Shown: positions 28,108 through 38,344, counted from the stretch's first letter. The stretch is 64,000 nucleotides of DNA from Pseudomonas sp. gcc21 (GCF_012844345.1 NZ_CP051625.1:1922001-1986000); one strand, 5' to 3'. Made by a program: numbers and translations. Notes: a model not told the origin generated them from the letters alone.

Positions 28108-29682
28108 ATGATGCCCGAGTCGCAACGGCCCTGGATCCTGCGGATCTATAACATCTACCGCGTGATTCTGGGCTTCTGTCTGGCGATCCTTACCAATGCT
28201 GCGCTGCGTGACGGGCTTCTGGACCTGGATAACCCGAGCCTCTACGAGACCGCCAGCTGGGTCTATCTGTTCGTCAACGTACTGATCGCCCTGATGCTGC
28301 ATGAAGGGCGCCGCGAAGGATATCTCTTCGTTCTGGCGGTGCTCGACATCTTCATGCTCGGCATTCTGTTCTATGCCGCAGGCGGCGTAAGCAGCGGTTT
28401 CGGCAACTTGTTGATCATTCCCGTGGCCACCGGCAACATCCTGCTGCACGGCCGCATCGGCTTGTTGCTCGCTTCGCTCGCCAGCCTGGTAGTGATCTAC
28501 CTGACGTTCTTCCTCAGCCTGTCGCACCCGGCTGCCAGTCAGAGTTATCTGCAGGTCGGCGTACTGGGGTGCATCTTTTTTGCCGTCGCATTGTTTGTGC
28601 AGCGACTCAGCCGCCAGTTGCGGCAATCCGAGTCACTGGCCCAGCAACAGGCAGTGAGCCTCGCCTCGCTGGAGAAGCTCAATCAGCTGATCATCCAGCG
28701 CATGCGTACCGGCATCATCGTGGTCGGCCCCCAGCAGAAAGTGCTTCAGGCGAACGAGGCGTCCGCACAGATGCTGGGCAAGCCGATCATTCGTGAAATG
28801 GAGCTTGAACAACTGGCTCCTGATCTGGCCCAGCGACTCCAACAATGGCGCAACTACCCGTCGATCCGCACCCTGCCCTTTCGCAACCACCGCGGCGGTG
28901 TGGAAATCATGGCCAATTTCAAACCGCTTGCCCAGGAAAGCGACGATACCGTGCTGGTTTTTCTGGATGACAATACCCAGGTAGCCCAGCAAGCCCAGCA
29001 GCTCAAATTGGCTTCCCTGGGTCGCCTGACCGCTAGCATCGCCCACGAAATACGCAACCCGCTGGGGGCCATCAGCCACGCCGCACAACTGCTGCGCGAA
29101 TCGAGCCAGATCAACGAACAGGACCAACGCCTGAGCGAAATCATCCAGCAGCATTCCAAGCGCATGAACAAGGTCATCGAAACAGTTCTGGAGTTATCCC
29201 GTCGTCGCCCCAGCGAGCCACAGCTGGTGGACCTGCGGCTCTGGACCGAGCAGTTCCTGGAAGACTTCAAACATGTCACGCTGGCGACCGATACGGTGGA
29301 GCTCGAAGCAGCGGAAGAGGAGTTGCTTACTCGGATTGATCCGAATCAGCTCAATCAGGTGCTCAACAATCTTTGCCAGAACGCCCTGCGCTACAGCGGG
29401 AACGCTGGGACGACGCGTACCATCTGGCTCAAGCTATATCAGAACCGTGATACCGAGCTGCCCGTGCTGGAGGTGATCGATCACGGTCCCGGCATTGACG
29501 ACGAACATGTACAACACGTATTCGAGCCTTTTTATACGACAGAGGTGTCGGGTACCGGCCTGGGGCTGTATATCTCGCGTGAACTCTGCGAGAGCAATCA
29601 GGCCAGACTGGAATATGAACGACTCGAGCCACGGGGAAGCTGTATGCGTATTACCTTCGCACATCCGAAACGGCTGATATGA
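28108..29682 (+). CDS. pilS: Type IV pilus sensor histidine kinase PilS
   Basis: 524 residues. An inner-membrane sensor with six predicted hydrophobic helices in the first ~180 residues, a PAS-like region (about 205-300), the H-box SIAHEIRNPLGAISHAAQLL with phospho-accepting His313, and an ATPase domain with NQVLNNLCQNALRYS, DHGPGI and GTGLGLYIS. PilS senses PilA levels in the membrane and phosphorylates PilR, which with sigma-54 drives pilA. pilR follows after 34 bp. Two adjacent ATGs make the start uncertain by one codon. Confidence 0.95.
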   Translation: MMPESQRPWILRIYNIYRVILGFCLAILTNAALRDGLLDLDNPSLYETASWVYLFVNVLIALMLHEGRREGYLFVLAVLDIFMLGILFYAAGGVSSGFGNLLIIPVATGNILLHGRIGLLLASLASLVVIYLTFFLSLSHPAASQSYLQVGVLGCIFFAVALFVQRLSRQLRQSESLAQQQAVSLASLEKLNQLIIQRMRTGIIVVGPQQKVLQANEASAQMLGKPIIREMELEQLAPDLAQRLQQWRNYPSIRTLPFRNHRGGVEIMANFKPLAQESDDTVLVFLDDNTQVAQQAQQLKLASLGRLTASIAHEIRNPLGAISHAAQLLRESSQINEQDQRLSEIIQQHSKRMNKVIETVLELSRRRPSEPQLVDLRLWTEQFLEDFKHVTLATDTVELEAAEEELLTRIDPNQLNQVLNNLCQNALRYSGNAGTTRTIWLKLYQNRDTELPVLEVIDHGPGIDDEHVQHVFEPFYTTEVSGTGLGLYISRELCESNQARLEYERLEPRGSCMRITFAHPKRLI

Positions 29683-29716
29683 TGACCGGACGTCAGATAT
29701 CTTCAAACCACAACGC

Positions 29717-31081
29717 ATGGAGCGCATGGACGGCATGAACAATCCGCTGGTACTGATCATTGACGATGAGCCCGACATTCTCGAGCTGCTCGACATGACG
29801 CTCAAGCGGATGGAGGTGCGGACCCGATGCGCGGCAACGCTGAGCCAGGCGCTGGAACTGCTGGCCGAACACAGCTTTGACCTGTGTCTTACCGACATGC
29901 GGTTACCCGACGGCGACGGCCTGTCTGTGGTGCGTTATATCCAGCAGCATGCGCCGGATACGCCAGTCGCCATGATTACCGCTTATGGCAGTCTCGACAC
30001 CGCCATTACAGCCCTCAAAGCCGGCGCCTTTGATTTCCTCACCAAGCCAGTCGACCTCAAACGCCTGCGCGACCTGGTCACCAGCGCCCTGCGTCTGCGG
30101 GAGCCGCAAGCACGCGCCGCGAGTGATGCGCCCGCCGACCCGATCCTGGGTTCATCTGCACCTATTCAAAAGCTTCGCAAGCAAATTGCCAAACTCGCGC
30201 GCAGCCAGGCGCCGCTGTATATCAGTGGCGAATCAGGCAGCGGCAAGGAGCTGGTAGCGCGGCGCATCCACGCATTGGGGCCGCGCGCTTCGCAACCCTT
30301 TGTGCCAGTGAACTGCGGCGCCATTCCGTCGGAGCTGATGGAAAGCGAGTTTTTCGGTCATCGCAAAGGCAGCTTCAGCGGCGCCGTCGCAGACAAGCCC
30401 GGCCTGTTCCAGGCGGCTAGAGGCGGCACGCTGTTTCTGGATGAAGTCGCCGATTTGCCGATCGCCATGCAGGTGAAGCTGCTCCGGGCCATACAGGAAA
30501 AAGCCATTCGCCCGGTAGGCACCCAGCAGGAAGAGCCGGTAGACGTTCGCCTGCTCTGCGCAACGCACAAGGATCTGGCAGCAGAGGTAGCCGAGGGCCG
30601 ATTCCGGCAGGATCTGTTTTACCGCATCAATGTCATTGAGCTCAGCGTGCCCCCGCTGCGCGAACGACGTGATGACATCCCGCAGCTTGCCGAACACGCC
30701 CTGGCCGGGCTGGCAACACGAGCCGACATGCCCGTCCCGACGCTGACTGACGCGTGTAAGGAGATGCTTTGCAATTATCGTTTTCCGGGAAACGTCCGGG
30801 AACTGGAGAACATCCTTGAGCGCGCTTTCACGTTATGTGACGACGACGTCATCGATGTGGGCGACATCCATTTGTCCGGCATCCCGAATACGCCATCCGA
30901 ACAGCAGCCGGCACTGAACCAGATCGATTCGCTTGAGGATTTCCTCGATGACATCGAGCGCCAGGCCATCATGCAGGCGCTCGAGGAAACCCGCTGGAAC
31001 AAGACCGCTGCGGCGAAACGCCTTGGCCTGACCTTTCGCTCCTTGCGCTATCGCCTGAAAAAGCTCGGCCTCGACGATTGA
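29717..31081 (+). CDS. pilR: Sigma-54 response regulator PilR
   Basis: 454 residues from the first ATG. Receiver domain (IIDDEPDILELL; phosphorylated Asp60 in LTDMRLPDG), AAA+ domain with Walker A GESGSGKE, the sigma-54-contact loop as GSFSGA instead of GAFTGA, Walker B GGTLFLDEV, and a C-terminal Fis-type helix-turn-helix (NKTAAAKRLGLTFRSLRYRL). It activates pilA transcription. ATGs at 29726 and 29735 are alternative starts; the P. aeruginosa protein is about 445 residues, which fits 29735 slightly better. Confidence 0.95.
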   Translation: MERMDGMNNPLVLIIDDEPDILELLDMTLKRMEVRTRCAATLSQALELLAEHSFDLCLTDMRLPDGDGLSVVRYIQQHAPDTPVAMITAYGSLDTAITALKAGAFDFLTKPVDLKRLRDLVTSALRLREPQARAASDAPADPILGSSAPIQKLRKQIAKLARSQAPLYISGESGSGKELVARRIHALGPRASQPFVPVNCGAIPSELMESEFFGHRKGSFSGAVADKPGLFQAARGGTLFLDEVADLPIAMQVKLLRAIQEKAIRPVGTQQEEPVDVRLLCATHKDLAAEVAEGRFRQDLFYRINVIELSVPPLRERRDDIPQLAEHALAGLATRADMPVPTLTDACKEMLCNYRFPGNVRELENILERAFTLCDDDVIDVGDIHLSGIPNTPSEQQPALNQIDSLEDFLDDIERQAIMQALEETRWNKTAAAKRLGLTFRSLRYRLKKLGLDD

Positions 31082-31084
31082 CCC

Positions 31085-32188
31085 TCAGCTCGCCGCGCTG
31101 AGCCGCCCTTCCAGTGCGTAAGGAGACGGATTGATTGCCGGCCGGGCGCCGGTCATCAGGTCTGCGAGCAACCGGCAGGATGCCGGGGCCAGCACCAGGC
31201 CGTTGCGATAATGCCCGGCATTGATCCATAAACCCTGACGCTCCGGCACTTGGCCAATGAAGGGCACGCCCTCAGGTGAACCCGGGCGCAGCCCCGCCCA
31301 ATGCCCTACCGGCTGTTCATCAGCCAGCTCAGGCAGCATGCGGATCGCAGAGTCGCGCAATGATGAGAAAGCCTGGTCAGTTGCCTGCTTGTCGTACCCG
31401 ACATGCTCCAGCGTGCTGCCAACCAGAATATGCCCGTCGCGTCGAGGGATCGCATAGCGCCCCTGATACAACACCATCGTCGACAGCCAACCCGGCTCAC
31501 GCTTGTACAGCAGCATTTCGCCCTTGACCGGCGCAACCGGCAGATCCAGACCGATGTCACCCAACCAATCGCCAGTCCAGGCGCCCGCTGCGACCACTAC
31601 CGCACCGGCTCTGTTCTCCCCCGCTGCATGACGAACGCCGTTAACACGGCCGTTCTCCTCCAGCAATCCGCTTACTTCGGTATTCTCCAACAGTGTGAAC
31701 GCAGGCTGTTGCGTCAACCAGGCCTTCAGCGCAGCCATCAATCGGGGATTGCGCACGTTAGCCAGCCCCTCATGCCACAGCGCGCCCCGAAAGCCTGAAG
31801 CGAGTTGCGGAACGCGCTCATAGACGAAAGCTGCATCCCTTTGCTGCAACGGACTTCGATGTCGGGCAGCCCAGGCTAAAGCCTGTTCCTGCTCCTCGTG
31901 GTCCAGCCACATGAGGCCGCAGGGCGTCACTTCGGGGTCGATGCCGGTTTCGGCAGCCAGCATCCTGCCAAGCTCGGGATAATAGTGCTGGGACCACTGC
32001 GCCAATGCGCTGATCGCTTCGCTGTAGCGCCACGGGTACAGAGGAGAAACGATACCGCCACCTGCCCAGGACGCCTCACGGCCGGTGCGGCCACGCTCGA
32101 TCAAGGTGACCGACATGCCCGCGTTGACCAGATTCAATGCTGACAAGCACCCCATTACCCCACCGCCGACGATTAGCACGTCCCGCAT
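31085..32188 (-). CDS. thiO: Glycine oxidase ThiO (FAD-dependent)
   Basis: 367 residues. FAD-dependent amine oxidase that converts glycine to iminoglycine for thiazole synthesis in thiamine biosynthesis. RDVLIVGGGVMGCLSALNL is the N-terminal dinucleotide fold; VVVAAGAWTGDWLGDIGLDL and WINAGHYRNGLVLAPAS are typical of ThiO/DAO enzymes. The ATG at 32188 follows GGGGA with a 7-base spacer; an upstream in-frame start at 32245 would place 19 unrelated residues before the FAD motif. It is convergent with pilR (3 bases between stops), as in P. aeruginosa. Confidence 0.9.
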   Translation of the reverse strand: MRDVLIVGGGVMGCLSALNLVNAGMSVTLIERGRTGREASWAGGGIVSPLYPWRYSEAISALAQWSQHYYPELGRMLAAETGIDPEVTPCGLMWLDHEEQEQALAWAARHRSPLQQRDAAFVYERVPQLASGFRGALWHEGLANVRNPRLMAALKAWLTQQPAFTLLENTEVSGLLEENGRVNGVRHAAGENRAGAVVVAAGAWTGDWLGDIGLDLPVAPVKGEMLLYKREPGWLSTMVLYQGRYAIPRRDGHILVGSTLEHVGYDKQATDQAFSSLRDSAIRMLPELADEQPVGHWAGLRPGSPEGVPFIGQVPERQGLWINAGHYRNGLVLAPASCRLLADLMTGARPAINPSPYALEGRLSAAS

Positions 32189-32384
32189 CGTATTGTCCCC
32201 GTCGTAAACCGGCAGGCTGACTCCCGCCGCAAAGGAGCGCAGCATAAACCACCGATGCCACGCAAACCATGCTCAAGATCAAGCGCCAACCGCCCCTACC
32301 TTGGTCGCGTGTCAAGGCATTTCGTATGTCACCGACGGTGATAAACCGGTATCATTGGCGCGGATTTTCAAGGTAAGAGGCGAC

Positions 32385-33893
32385 ATGTTAATGACAGCAA
32401 AAAACGTAGATGTATTGCTGGTCGGTGGTGGTGTCATGAGCGCTACGCTAGGAATGTTGCTCAAACAGCTGGACCCGGATATGACCATTACCCTGGTCGA
32501 ACGCCTGGACCACGTTGCTCACGAAAGCACGGATGGCTGGAATAACGCAGGGACCGGTCACGCCGGTTATTGTGAGCTGAACTATACGCCCGAAGGACCG
32601 GACGGCAACATAACCATTGACCGGGCGCTGAATATCAACGCGTCCTTCGAAGTGACCCTGCAATTCTGGTCGCATCTGGTCGAACAGGGGATTCTCCCGG
32701 CGCCGCGCAAGTTCATCAACCCGACCGCACACCAGAGCTTCGTCTGGGGCGAGAAAGACGTAGCTTTCCTTCGCAAGCGCCAGCAATTGCTTAGCGCCCA
32801 TCATCTATTCAAGGATATGCAGTTCAGCGAATCACCCGAGCAGCTGGCAAGCTGGATGCCGCTGGTGATGGAACAGCGCAAGCCAGACGAAAAAGTCGCG
32901 GGCACCCGGGTCGAATACGGTGCGGACGTTGATTTCGGCTCGCTGACCCGTAGCATGATCGCCCACCTTCGCGAGCAATCTGGATTCGAGCTGCGGCTGA
33001 ATCATTCGGTCAACGCCCTGCGCAAAAGCAAGCGCGGACACTGGCGCGTTGACGTCGAAGACGAAAAAACCGGCGAAGAACTCACCATCAACGCCAAATT
33101 CGTTTTCCTCGGTGCTGGCGGCGGCTCCCTGCCCCTGCTGCAGAAATCCCATATTGATGAAAGCCAGGGTTACGGCGGCTTCCCGGTCAGCGGCCAGTGG
33201 CTGGTCTGCACCAAGCCGGAAATCGTGCAGCGCCATCACTCCAAGGTCTATGGCAAGGCTCCGGTTGGCGCGCCGCCGATGTCCGTTCCGCACTTGGACA
33301 CGCGCATCATCAACGGCCAACCTGCACTGCTGTTCGGGCCTTTTGCCGGGTTCACCACCAAGTTCCTGAAGAAAGGTTCGGTGTTCGACCTGTTCTCCTC
33401 GGTCAAGCCTTATAACGTCGCACCGATGATGGCTGTGGGCCGCGATAATATGGATCTGACCCGTTACCTGATCGCCGAATCATTCCAGTCCCACAAGGAC
33501 CGGGTAGAATCGCTGCGCAACTTCTTCCCGCTCGCGCGCGAAGATGACTGGCGACTGCAGAACGCCGGTATGCGTGTACAGATCATCAAGAAGGACGCCA
33601 AAGGTCACGGCAAGCTGGAATTCGGTACGGAAATAGTGGCTGCGAAGGACGGTACGCTGGCCGCTCTGCTGGGCGCATCGCCGGGCGCATCAACTGCCGT
33701 TCAGGCCATGATCGACGTGTTGCACCGCTGCTTCGGTGATCGTCTGCAAAGTCCGGAGTGGCAAGCCCGCATGAAGGAACTGGTTCCCTCCTACGGGCAA
33801 TCACTGGTTGAAGACGCCGAGCTGCTCAAGCGCGTTCGCGACCGGACCCTGAACGTATTGCAGTTGCGTCAGCCTTCAACAGCGGCGGTCTGA
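32385..33893 (+). CDS. mqo: Malate:quinone oxidoreductase
   Basis: 502 residues. Membrane-associated flavoprotein that oxidises malate to oxaloacetate and reduces quinone, replacing NAD-malate dehydrogenase in the TCA cycle. VDVLLVGGGVMSATLGMLL is the FAD-binding start; GWNNAGTGHAGYCELNYTP and FVFLGAGGGSLPLLQKSHI are diagnostic of Mqo. GAGG precedes the ATG at 32385, preferred over an in-frame upstream start at 32301. Its last 25 bases overlap the 3' end of the convergent M48 protease gene. Pseudomonads may have two mqo genes; I cannot tell which this is. Confidence 0.95.
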   Translation: MLMTAKNVDVLLVGGGVMSATLGMLLKQLDPDMTITLVERLDHVAHESTDGWNNAGTGHAGYCELNYTPEGPDGNITIDRALNINASFEVTLQFWSHLVEQGILPAPRKFINPTAHQSFVWGEKDVAFLRKRQQLLSAHHLFKDMQFSESPEQLASWMPLVMEQRKPDEKVAGTRVEYGADVDFGSLTRSMIAHLREQSGFELRLNHSVNALRKSKRGHWRVDVEDEKTGEELTINAKFVFLGAGGGSLPLLQKSHIDESQGYGGFPVSGQWLVCTKPEIVQRHHSKVYGKAPVGAPPMSVPHLDTRIINGQPALLFGPFAGFTTKFLKKGSVFDLFSSVKPYNVAPMMAVGRDNMDLTRYLIAESFQSHKDRVESLRNFFPLAREDDWRLQNAGMRVQIIKKDAKGHGKLEFGTEIVAAKDGTLAALLGASPGASTAVQAMIDVLHRCFGDRLQSPEWQARMKELVPSYGQSLVEDAELLKRVRDRTLNVLQLRQPSTAAV

Positions 33894-34942
33894 TCCAGAA
33901 AGCGCTTGATACGTTCCGGCGTTGGCGGATGGGTTGAAAGGAATCCTGACAACCCGTCTGACTGGCCGTCTTCCTCCGACGACTTGCCGTCCAGTCGCTG
34001 CATGATGTTGGCAAAGCAGGCCGGCGACAGCTGGTTAGCCAGCATGAACTCCAATGCAAAGCTGTCCGCTTCCACTTCCATCTTTCGTGAATAGCCCAGA
34101 TTCGCCAGCACGGCCGGCACGCTGGTGGTCAGATCCGACGCAGCGGACAGGTCGCCCGTAATCGACATGACCAACCACAGCGCCAGCGAACTCTGCACAA
34201 TGCCGCGCATCGTATCGCGATGAACAACATGGCCCGCCTCGTGCGCCATGATTGAAATCAGCTCGCAATCATCCTCGGCCAGGCGAATCAGATCATCGGT
34301 GAATATCATGGTGCCGCCAGGCAGTGCCAGCGCGTTCGCACCCAGGTCATCGCTTGAACGCAAGAGCAGCTGAAGGTTGTGCTCAGGATGACTTTCAGCC
34401 AGCCGCGCCAGATAGGGCGCAAACGCGTCCCGCACTTGCTGCTGTTTCTCGGGCGCCAGCTCGCTGGGTGCCAGCCACATGCCATCCAGCGCAGCCAGAG
34501 ACTCGGCACCCAGGCGATTCTCCAGCGCAACAGGTACCCGTTCAGCGATCTGACGCGACAACCAGGGCACGCCGTACATCAGGCTGCCGGCAACACAGAG
34601 GATCACAACCAGAGCACTAACGGCGATCAGTCGGTAGCTCGCCTCTAGACGCTGCAACCACCCTTGTGAGCCCTTGATACCCGCCGCATTAGCCAGCTCC
34701 GTCAGCGCCGTCTGATTGGTCGTCTCGAATACAGCTCCACGCGGCAAATGCAGGTAATAACCCGCATTGCCGACCCGGGTTCCTAGCCGGAGATCGTTGC
34801 TGTCAAACAGGTAATCGCCGTCCTCGAAGCGAAGGTGCAACTGGCTGTTTTCCAACCTGACGCTTGCCGGGCGAGGCTTGCTGGTCCGCCCGTCAAGATA
34901 AATACCGGCAAGCTCACTGTCAGACGATGGAGATGCCGACAT
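33869..34942 (-). CDS. M48-family membrane metalloprotease
   Basis: 357 residues. A zinc protease with HEAGH (234-238) in ISIMAHEAGHVVHRD and one clear transmembrane helix (about 104-124) after an ~100-residue N-terminal domain. The third zinc ligand is likely Glu in SRKMEVEADSFALEFM. It partly overlaps the DUF898 gene upstream, and the two are often paired in pseudomonads. GGGGAGG lies 7 bases before the ATG. Substrate unknown; related proteases degrade misfolded membrane proteins. Confidence 0.88.
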   Translation of the reverse strand: MSASPSSDSELAGIYLDGRTSKPRPASVRLENSQLHLRFEDGDYLFDSNDLRLGTRVGNAGYYLHLPRGAVFETTNQTALTELANAAGIKGSQGWLQRLEASYRLIAVSALVVILCVAGSLMYGVPWLSRQIAERVPVALENRLGAESLAALDGMWLAPSELAPEKQQQVRDAFAPYLARLAESHPEHNLQLLLRSSDDLGANALALPGGTMIFTDDLIRLAEDDCELISIMAHEAGHVVHRDTMRGIVQSSLALWLVMSITGDLSAASDLTTSVPAVLANLGYSRKMEVEADSFALEFMLANQLSPACFANIMQRLDGKSSEEDGQSDGLSGFLSTHPPTPERIKRFLDQTAAVEG

Positions 34943-36290
34943 CGAAAGCCTCCCCAACTTCCTGTCCTATCGCGCTGGCGCGTCGCTCTTCGCCAGCGAT
35001 GAAGCCATCCAGATCGCCGTGAATCTCGACCGTCGTGCAACTGGCACGATACGCAGCCATGCGCACCTTGGCCCAGGGCGTGTAGAACCCGAGTGTGAGC
35101 ATGATTAACAAACTGTTGGTGAGGAATATCCAGACCATCCGACGCTTACCCAGCTGTGACTCGAAGCCGTGCATACCGAGCACAGTGGCATTCATCACCA
35201 TATTGGTCAGGCCGGCCATGAAGTAACCGAACAATGCCAGATAGCCAATCATCCCGACCGGGATGGCGAGCATTGGGTGCGCCAGCTTGCCGAGCACGGC
35301 TGCCAACACCGCACAGCCCACGCCGACTGCGATAACGCGCAGGAAGAAAACGTAGTAATCGGTGCCCCGCAACTTCAGGCGGAACGGCATGGTGCCAAAC
35401 AGGCTGTTGTTCACGACATAGCTGTGGGACTTGAACAGGCTGAAAGGCGCGGCGAGCATGAGCGTTAACAGCGCAACGAACGGCCATACCAGCAAGGCCA
35501 TGCAGGCTCCGCCGTAGCTGCCCTTGAAGTCGAAACGGATATTGCGATACGCGCTATTGACCGCATGAAATTGCAATGAGCGCATCACCACCCAGGGCAG
35601 CGCCGGAAGCAACAACAAGGGCAGAATCAAGGAGCCAATCAGCGACAGCTCGGAAATCACAAACCAGACGATTACCGCAACCAACGCAATCAACCGTCCA
35701 CGAAAGATCACCCACGGATCGGCGAGATACTGAAAGCTGTTGCCGTCAACATGGGTGTTGCCATAGAAATATTGAAGGGTGCGCACCTTGGCCCAAGGGG
35801 CGTAGAAGCCCAGGGTCAATACCATCAAGAACAGGTTGACGATCCAGATGCCGAAAAATTCGCTTCCCTGACCGGTAAAGACCACCGGCTCGCTGCGCCG
35901 CGGGGTAGCGGGCTTGAGCTCCGGCACCGGCGGCTCACGATTGACCGGCCCATCGTAGCCCGGGCGCTCGATAACCGGCTCTTCGATCGATACCAGTGAC
36001 AGCTCAGGCTCAGGCTCAGGCTGAATAGTCGGTTCAGCCGGAGCGCTTTCGCCAACAGGGGCTTCGGGGTGGATGTCCACCAGCAGGCCGGCCGCTTCCA
36101 GCCGGCGTTGATAAACCAGCGCTTGCTGGCTATCGAGACCGCGCTTGATGGTCGCCGGCTTGCCGGCCAGCAGTGATTCGACCTGCTCGGGTCGGAAACC
36201 CGCCTTATGCAGATTCGACCGCAATTGATCTTCGCCCAGCCCCTCTACCAGACGACCGTTGAAATACACCTTGAAGTGTTCTGTAGACAT
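34920..36290 (-). CDS. DUF898 (YjgN-type) polytopic membrane protein
   Basis: 456 residues. The N-terminal ~75 residues are soluble (EHFKVYFNGRLVEGLGEDQL...), followed by a Glu/Pro-rich linker. A long membrane domain then contains two repeats of the DUF898 pattern: NLFLMVLTLGFYAPWAKVRT and TNSLLIMLTLGFYTPWAKVR. About ten hydrophobic segments are visible. Function unknown. Its 3' end overlaps the M48 protease gene by 23 bp. Two starts are possible; the ATG at 36290 follows GGATGG, while 36320 would add ten residues. Confidence 0.85.
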   Translation of the reverse strand: MSTEHFKVYFNGRLVEGLGEDQLRSNLHKAGFRPEQVESLLAGKPATIKRGLDSQQALVYQRRLEAAGLLVDIHPEAPVGESAPAEPTIQPEPEPELSLVSIEEPVIERPGYDGPVNREPPVPELKPATPRRSEPVVFTGQGSEFFGIWIVNLFLMVLTLGFYAPWAKVRTLQYFYGNTHVDGNSFQYLADPWVIFRGRLIALVAVIVWFVISELSLIGSLILPLLLLPALPWVVMRSLQFHAVNSAYRNIRFDFKGSYGGACMALLVWPFVALLTLMLAAPFSLFKSHSYVVNNSLFGTMPFRLKLRGTDYYVFFLRVIAVGVGCAVLAAVLGKLAHPMLAIPVGMIGYLALFGYFMAGLTNMVMNATVLGMHGFESQLGKRRMVWIFLTNSLLIMLTLGFYTPWAKVRMAAYRASCTTVEIHGDLDGFIAGEERRASAIGQEVGEAFDVGISIV

Positions 36291-36386
36291 ATAACCATCC
36301 GTTGGCTTGAAAAAGTCCATTTCGATTCTGAAGCGACCGTAATTCGGGGCTACATAATCTATCTTTCTGATTATTCCAGCAGCCCC

Positions 36387-36392
36387 TATAAT
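36387..36392 (+). promoter_or_regulatory. Possible -10 box before the acyltransferase gene
   Basis: A perfect TATAAT stands 32 bases before the chosen start. No good -35 is seen at 17 bases (TTTCTG), so an activator may be needed. It lies in the short divergent gap with the DUF898 gene. Confidence 0.35.
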
Positions 36393-36424
36393 TCCGCGCT
36401 TTGCGATTATCTTGGAAGTTCTTC

Positions 36425-38344
36425 TTGAAGACCACCCCGACTTACCGCGCCGACATCGAAGGGCTACGTGCGCTCGCTGTAATTCTGGTCATTCTTTATC
36501 ACTATCAGGTCCCGGGGATCGCTGGCGGCTTCATCGGCGTGGACGTGTTCTTCGTCATCTCCGGCTTTGTCATCACCCAGCTGTTGCAACGCGCCCTGGA
36601 GAAAGGCTCGTTCCGGTTCAGCGATTTCTATGCCCGCCGTATTCGCCGGCTGCTGCCGCTGTTCCTGCTGGTATCCACCGTTACCTTTGTAATGATCTCG
36701 CCCTATTACATCGGCGACGCCTATTACATTTTCGCAAAGAGCTGGCTTGGATCCCTGGCAGGGCTGAGCAACCTCTACTATTTCCACGAGCTGACTCAGT
36801 ACTTCGCTCCGGAAACCCGCTCTCTGTCGCTGCTGCACACCTGGTCCTTGGCAGTAGAGGAACAGTTCTATCTGATCTGGCCGCCCGTCCTGTATCTGGC
36901 CTACTGTTTTGGCAGGAATCGCAGCGGTCTTTGGCCCTTCTGTATGGCGCTGATCGCCGCACTTGGGCTGTCGGTGTATCTCGCCGCCGCCTATCCGTCT
37001 GCGGCGTTCTATTTGCTGCCCGCTCGCCTGTTCGAATTCATGCTCGGCACCGGTGTGGCCCTGTTTGGTCACCAGTTGCCAAGCCTGAGGCGTCGCAGTG
37101 CCGAAATAGTCGCTGCGCTCGGCGTCGCCATGATCTGTGCCGCGGCCTTCCTTCTCACTTCGCAGGATCATTTCCCGGGGTATAACGCCTTGTGGCCGAC
37201 CCTGGGCACGGCGCTGGTGATCTACGCCGGTTTGCACCAGAGCGGCACCCTGACTGCCCGACTACTGAGCCTGCCAGCCATGGTTTTCCTGGGCGGAATA
37301 TCCTATTCCCTGTATCTGTGGCATTGGCCACCGGTGGCGCTGATGCATTATCAGCTGATCGAGCTGACCTGGAGCAATCGCTTGCTGCTGATGGCCGCTG
37401 TGCTATTGCTGTCGTGGCTGAGCTTCCGTTATGTGGAGAATCGCTACCGCCACCGTCCGTGGAGCTTCAGAAAATCCTTCACGCTCTTCGTATTCGTACC
37501 AATGCTCGTTGTCTGGGCTATCCAGACGACTATCCGCCTCGCTGACGACCTGAGCTTCCGCATTCCGGAAGAGCGGCGCGAGCTGTATAACATAATCGCG
37601 CAAAACAACGCCGGGGACCTGTACAAGCCATGCTTCAAGGGCGATCCGGCTGATTTCGATACAAGCGAGGCCTGCATAGTCGGCCGTGAGCCCATAAATG
37701 GCGAGCCCGACGCCATTCTGATCGGCGATTCGCACGCCCTCGCCTTGCTGGGTTTTGTCGAGCAGCTTGCTGGAAACCGGCACGCTCTGCTGGTGGTGAC
37801 AGGCGCCTCTACGCCCTTTGTGATTCCGGAACATTCCATCAATGCCTTCGCCGACCCGGAAAAGACCCAGCGCAACAGCGCACTGGCCGACTACCTGCAA
37901 AGACGACCCATGACAGTATTCGTCAATGGCTGGTGGAATTCCTACCTGCAAGATGAATCGTTCCAGGGGTATTTTCTGGATACCGTGGCCTGGCTGGACG
38001 CTCAGGGCCACCGAGTGATCATGCTGGAAGACGTTCCGGAGCTTCCATCCAGCTCGTATGCCGAATGCCTGCTGAAGGACATGGACGATTGCTCGATAGA
38101 TGCAGCGCAGGTCCGTCAGAGGCAGACCAGCTTCGATCACTTCAAGCAAGCAGTAGAACACCGGTTTCCAGACGTGATCTGGATCGATCCGAAAAAAGCC
38201 ATCTGCGGCGATCACCGTTGCGAAACCGTGCTGGACGGCGTCCCTCTGTACCGGGACGAACACCATCTGAATCACGTCGGGTCAACCAGGCTTGGCGAAC
38301 GCTATATCGAGTTGTTCGGCAATCCCCTGCCGGGGCAGCCTTAG
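36425..38344 (+). CDS. OafA-type membrane acyltransferase with SGNH domain
   Basis: 639 residues. Acyltransferase-3 domain with about ten membrane helices (TYRADIEGLRALAVILVILY, GVDVFFVISGFVI, YSLYLWHWP), then a periplasmic SGNH esterase-like domain with IGDSHA (Ser436) and a terminal DEHHLNHVGS with the catalytic Asp/His. Such proteins move acetyl groups across the inner membrane onto O-antigen or other envelope glycans. No LPS gene is adjacent here; the LPS locus is 25 kb away. The TTG at 36425 follows GGAAG with a 6-base spacer; another TTG at 36401 is possible. Confidence 0.88.
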   Translation: MKTTPTYRADIEGLRALAVILVILYHYQVPGIAGGFIGVDVFFVISGFVITQLLQRALEKGSFRFSDFYARRIRRLLPLFLLVSTVTFVMISPYYIGDAYYIFAKSWLGSLAGLSNLYYFHELTQYFAPETRSLSLLHTWSLAVEEQFYLIWPPVLYLAYCFGRNRSGLWPFCMALIAALGLSVYLAAAYPSAAFYLLPARLFEFMLGTGVALFGHQLPSLRRRSAEIVAALGVAMICAAAFLLTSQDHFPGYNALWPTLGTALVIYAGLHQSGTLTARLLSLPAMVFLGGISYSLYLWHWPPVALMHYQLIELTWSNRLLLMAAVLLLSWLSFRYVENRYRHRPWSFRKSFTLFVFVPMLVVWAIQTTIRLADDLSFRIPEERRELYNIIAQNNAGDLYKPCFKGDPADFDTSEACIVGREPINGEPDAILIGDSHALALLGFVEQLAGNRHALLVVTGASTPFVIPEHSINAFADPEKTQRNSALADYLQRRPMTVFVNGWWNSYLQDESFQGYFLDTVAWLDAQGHRVIMLEDVPELPSSSYAECLLKDMDDCSIDAAQVRQRQTSFDHFKQAVEHRFPDVIWIDPKKAICGDHRCETVLDGVPLYRDEHHLNHVGSTRLGERYIELFGNPLPGQP

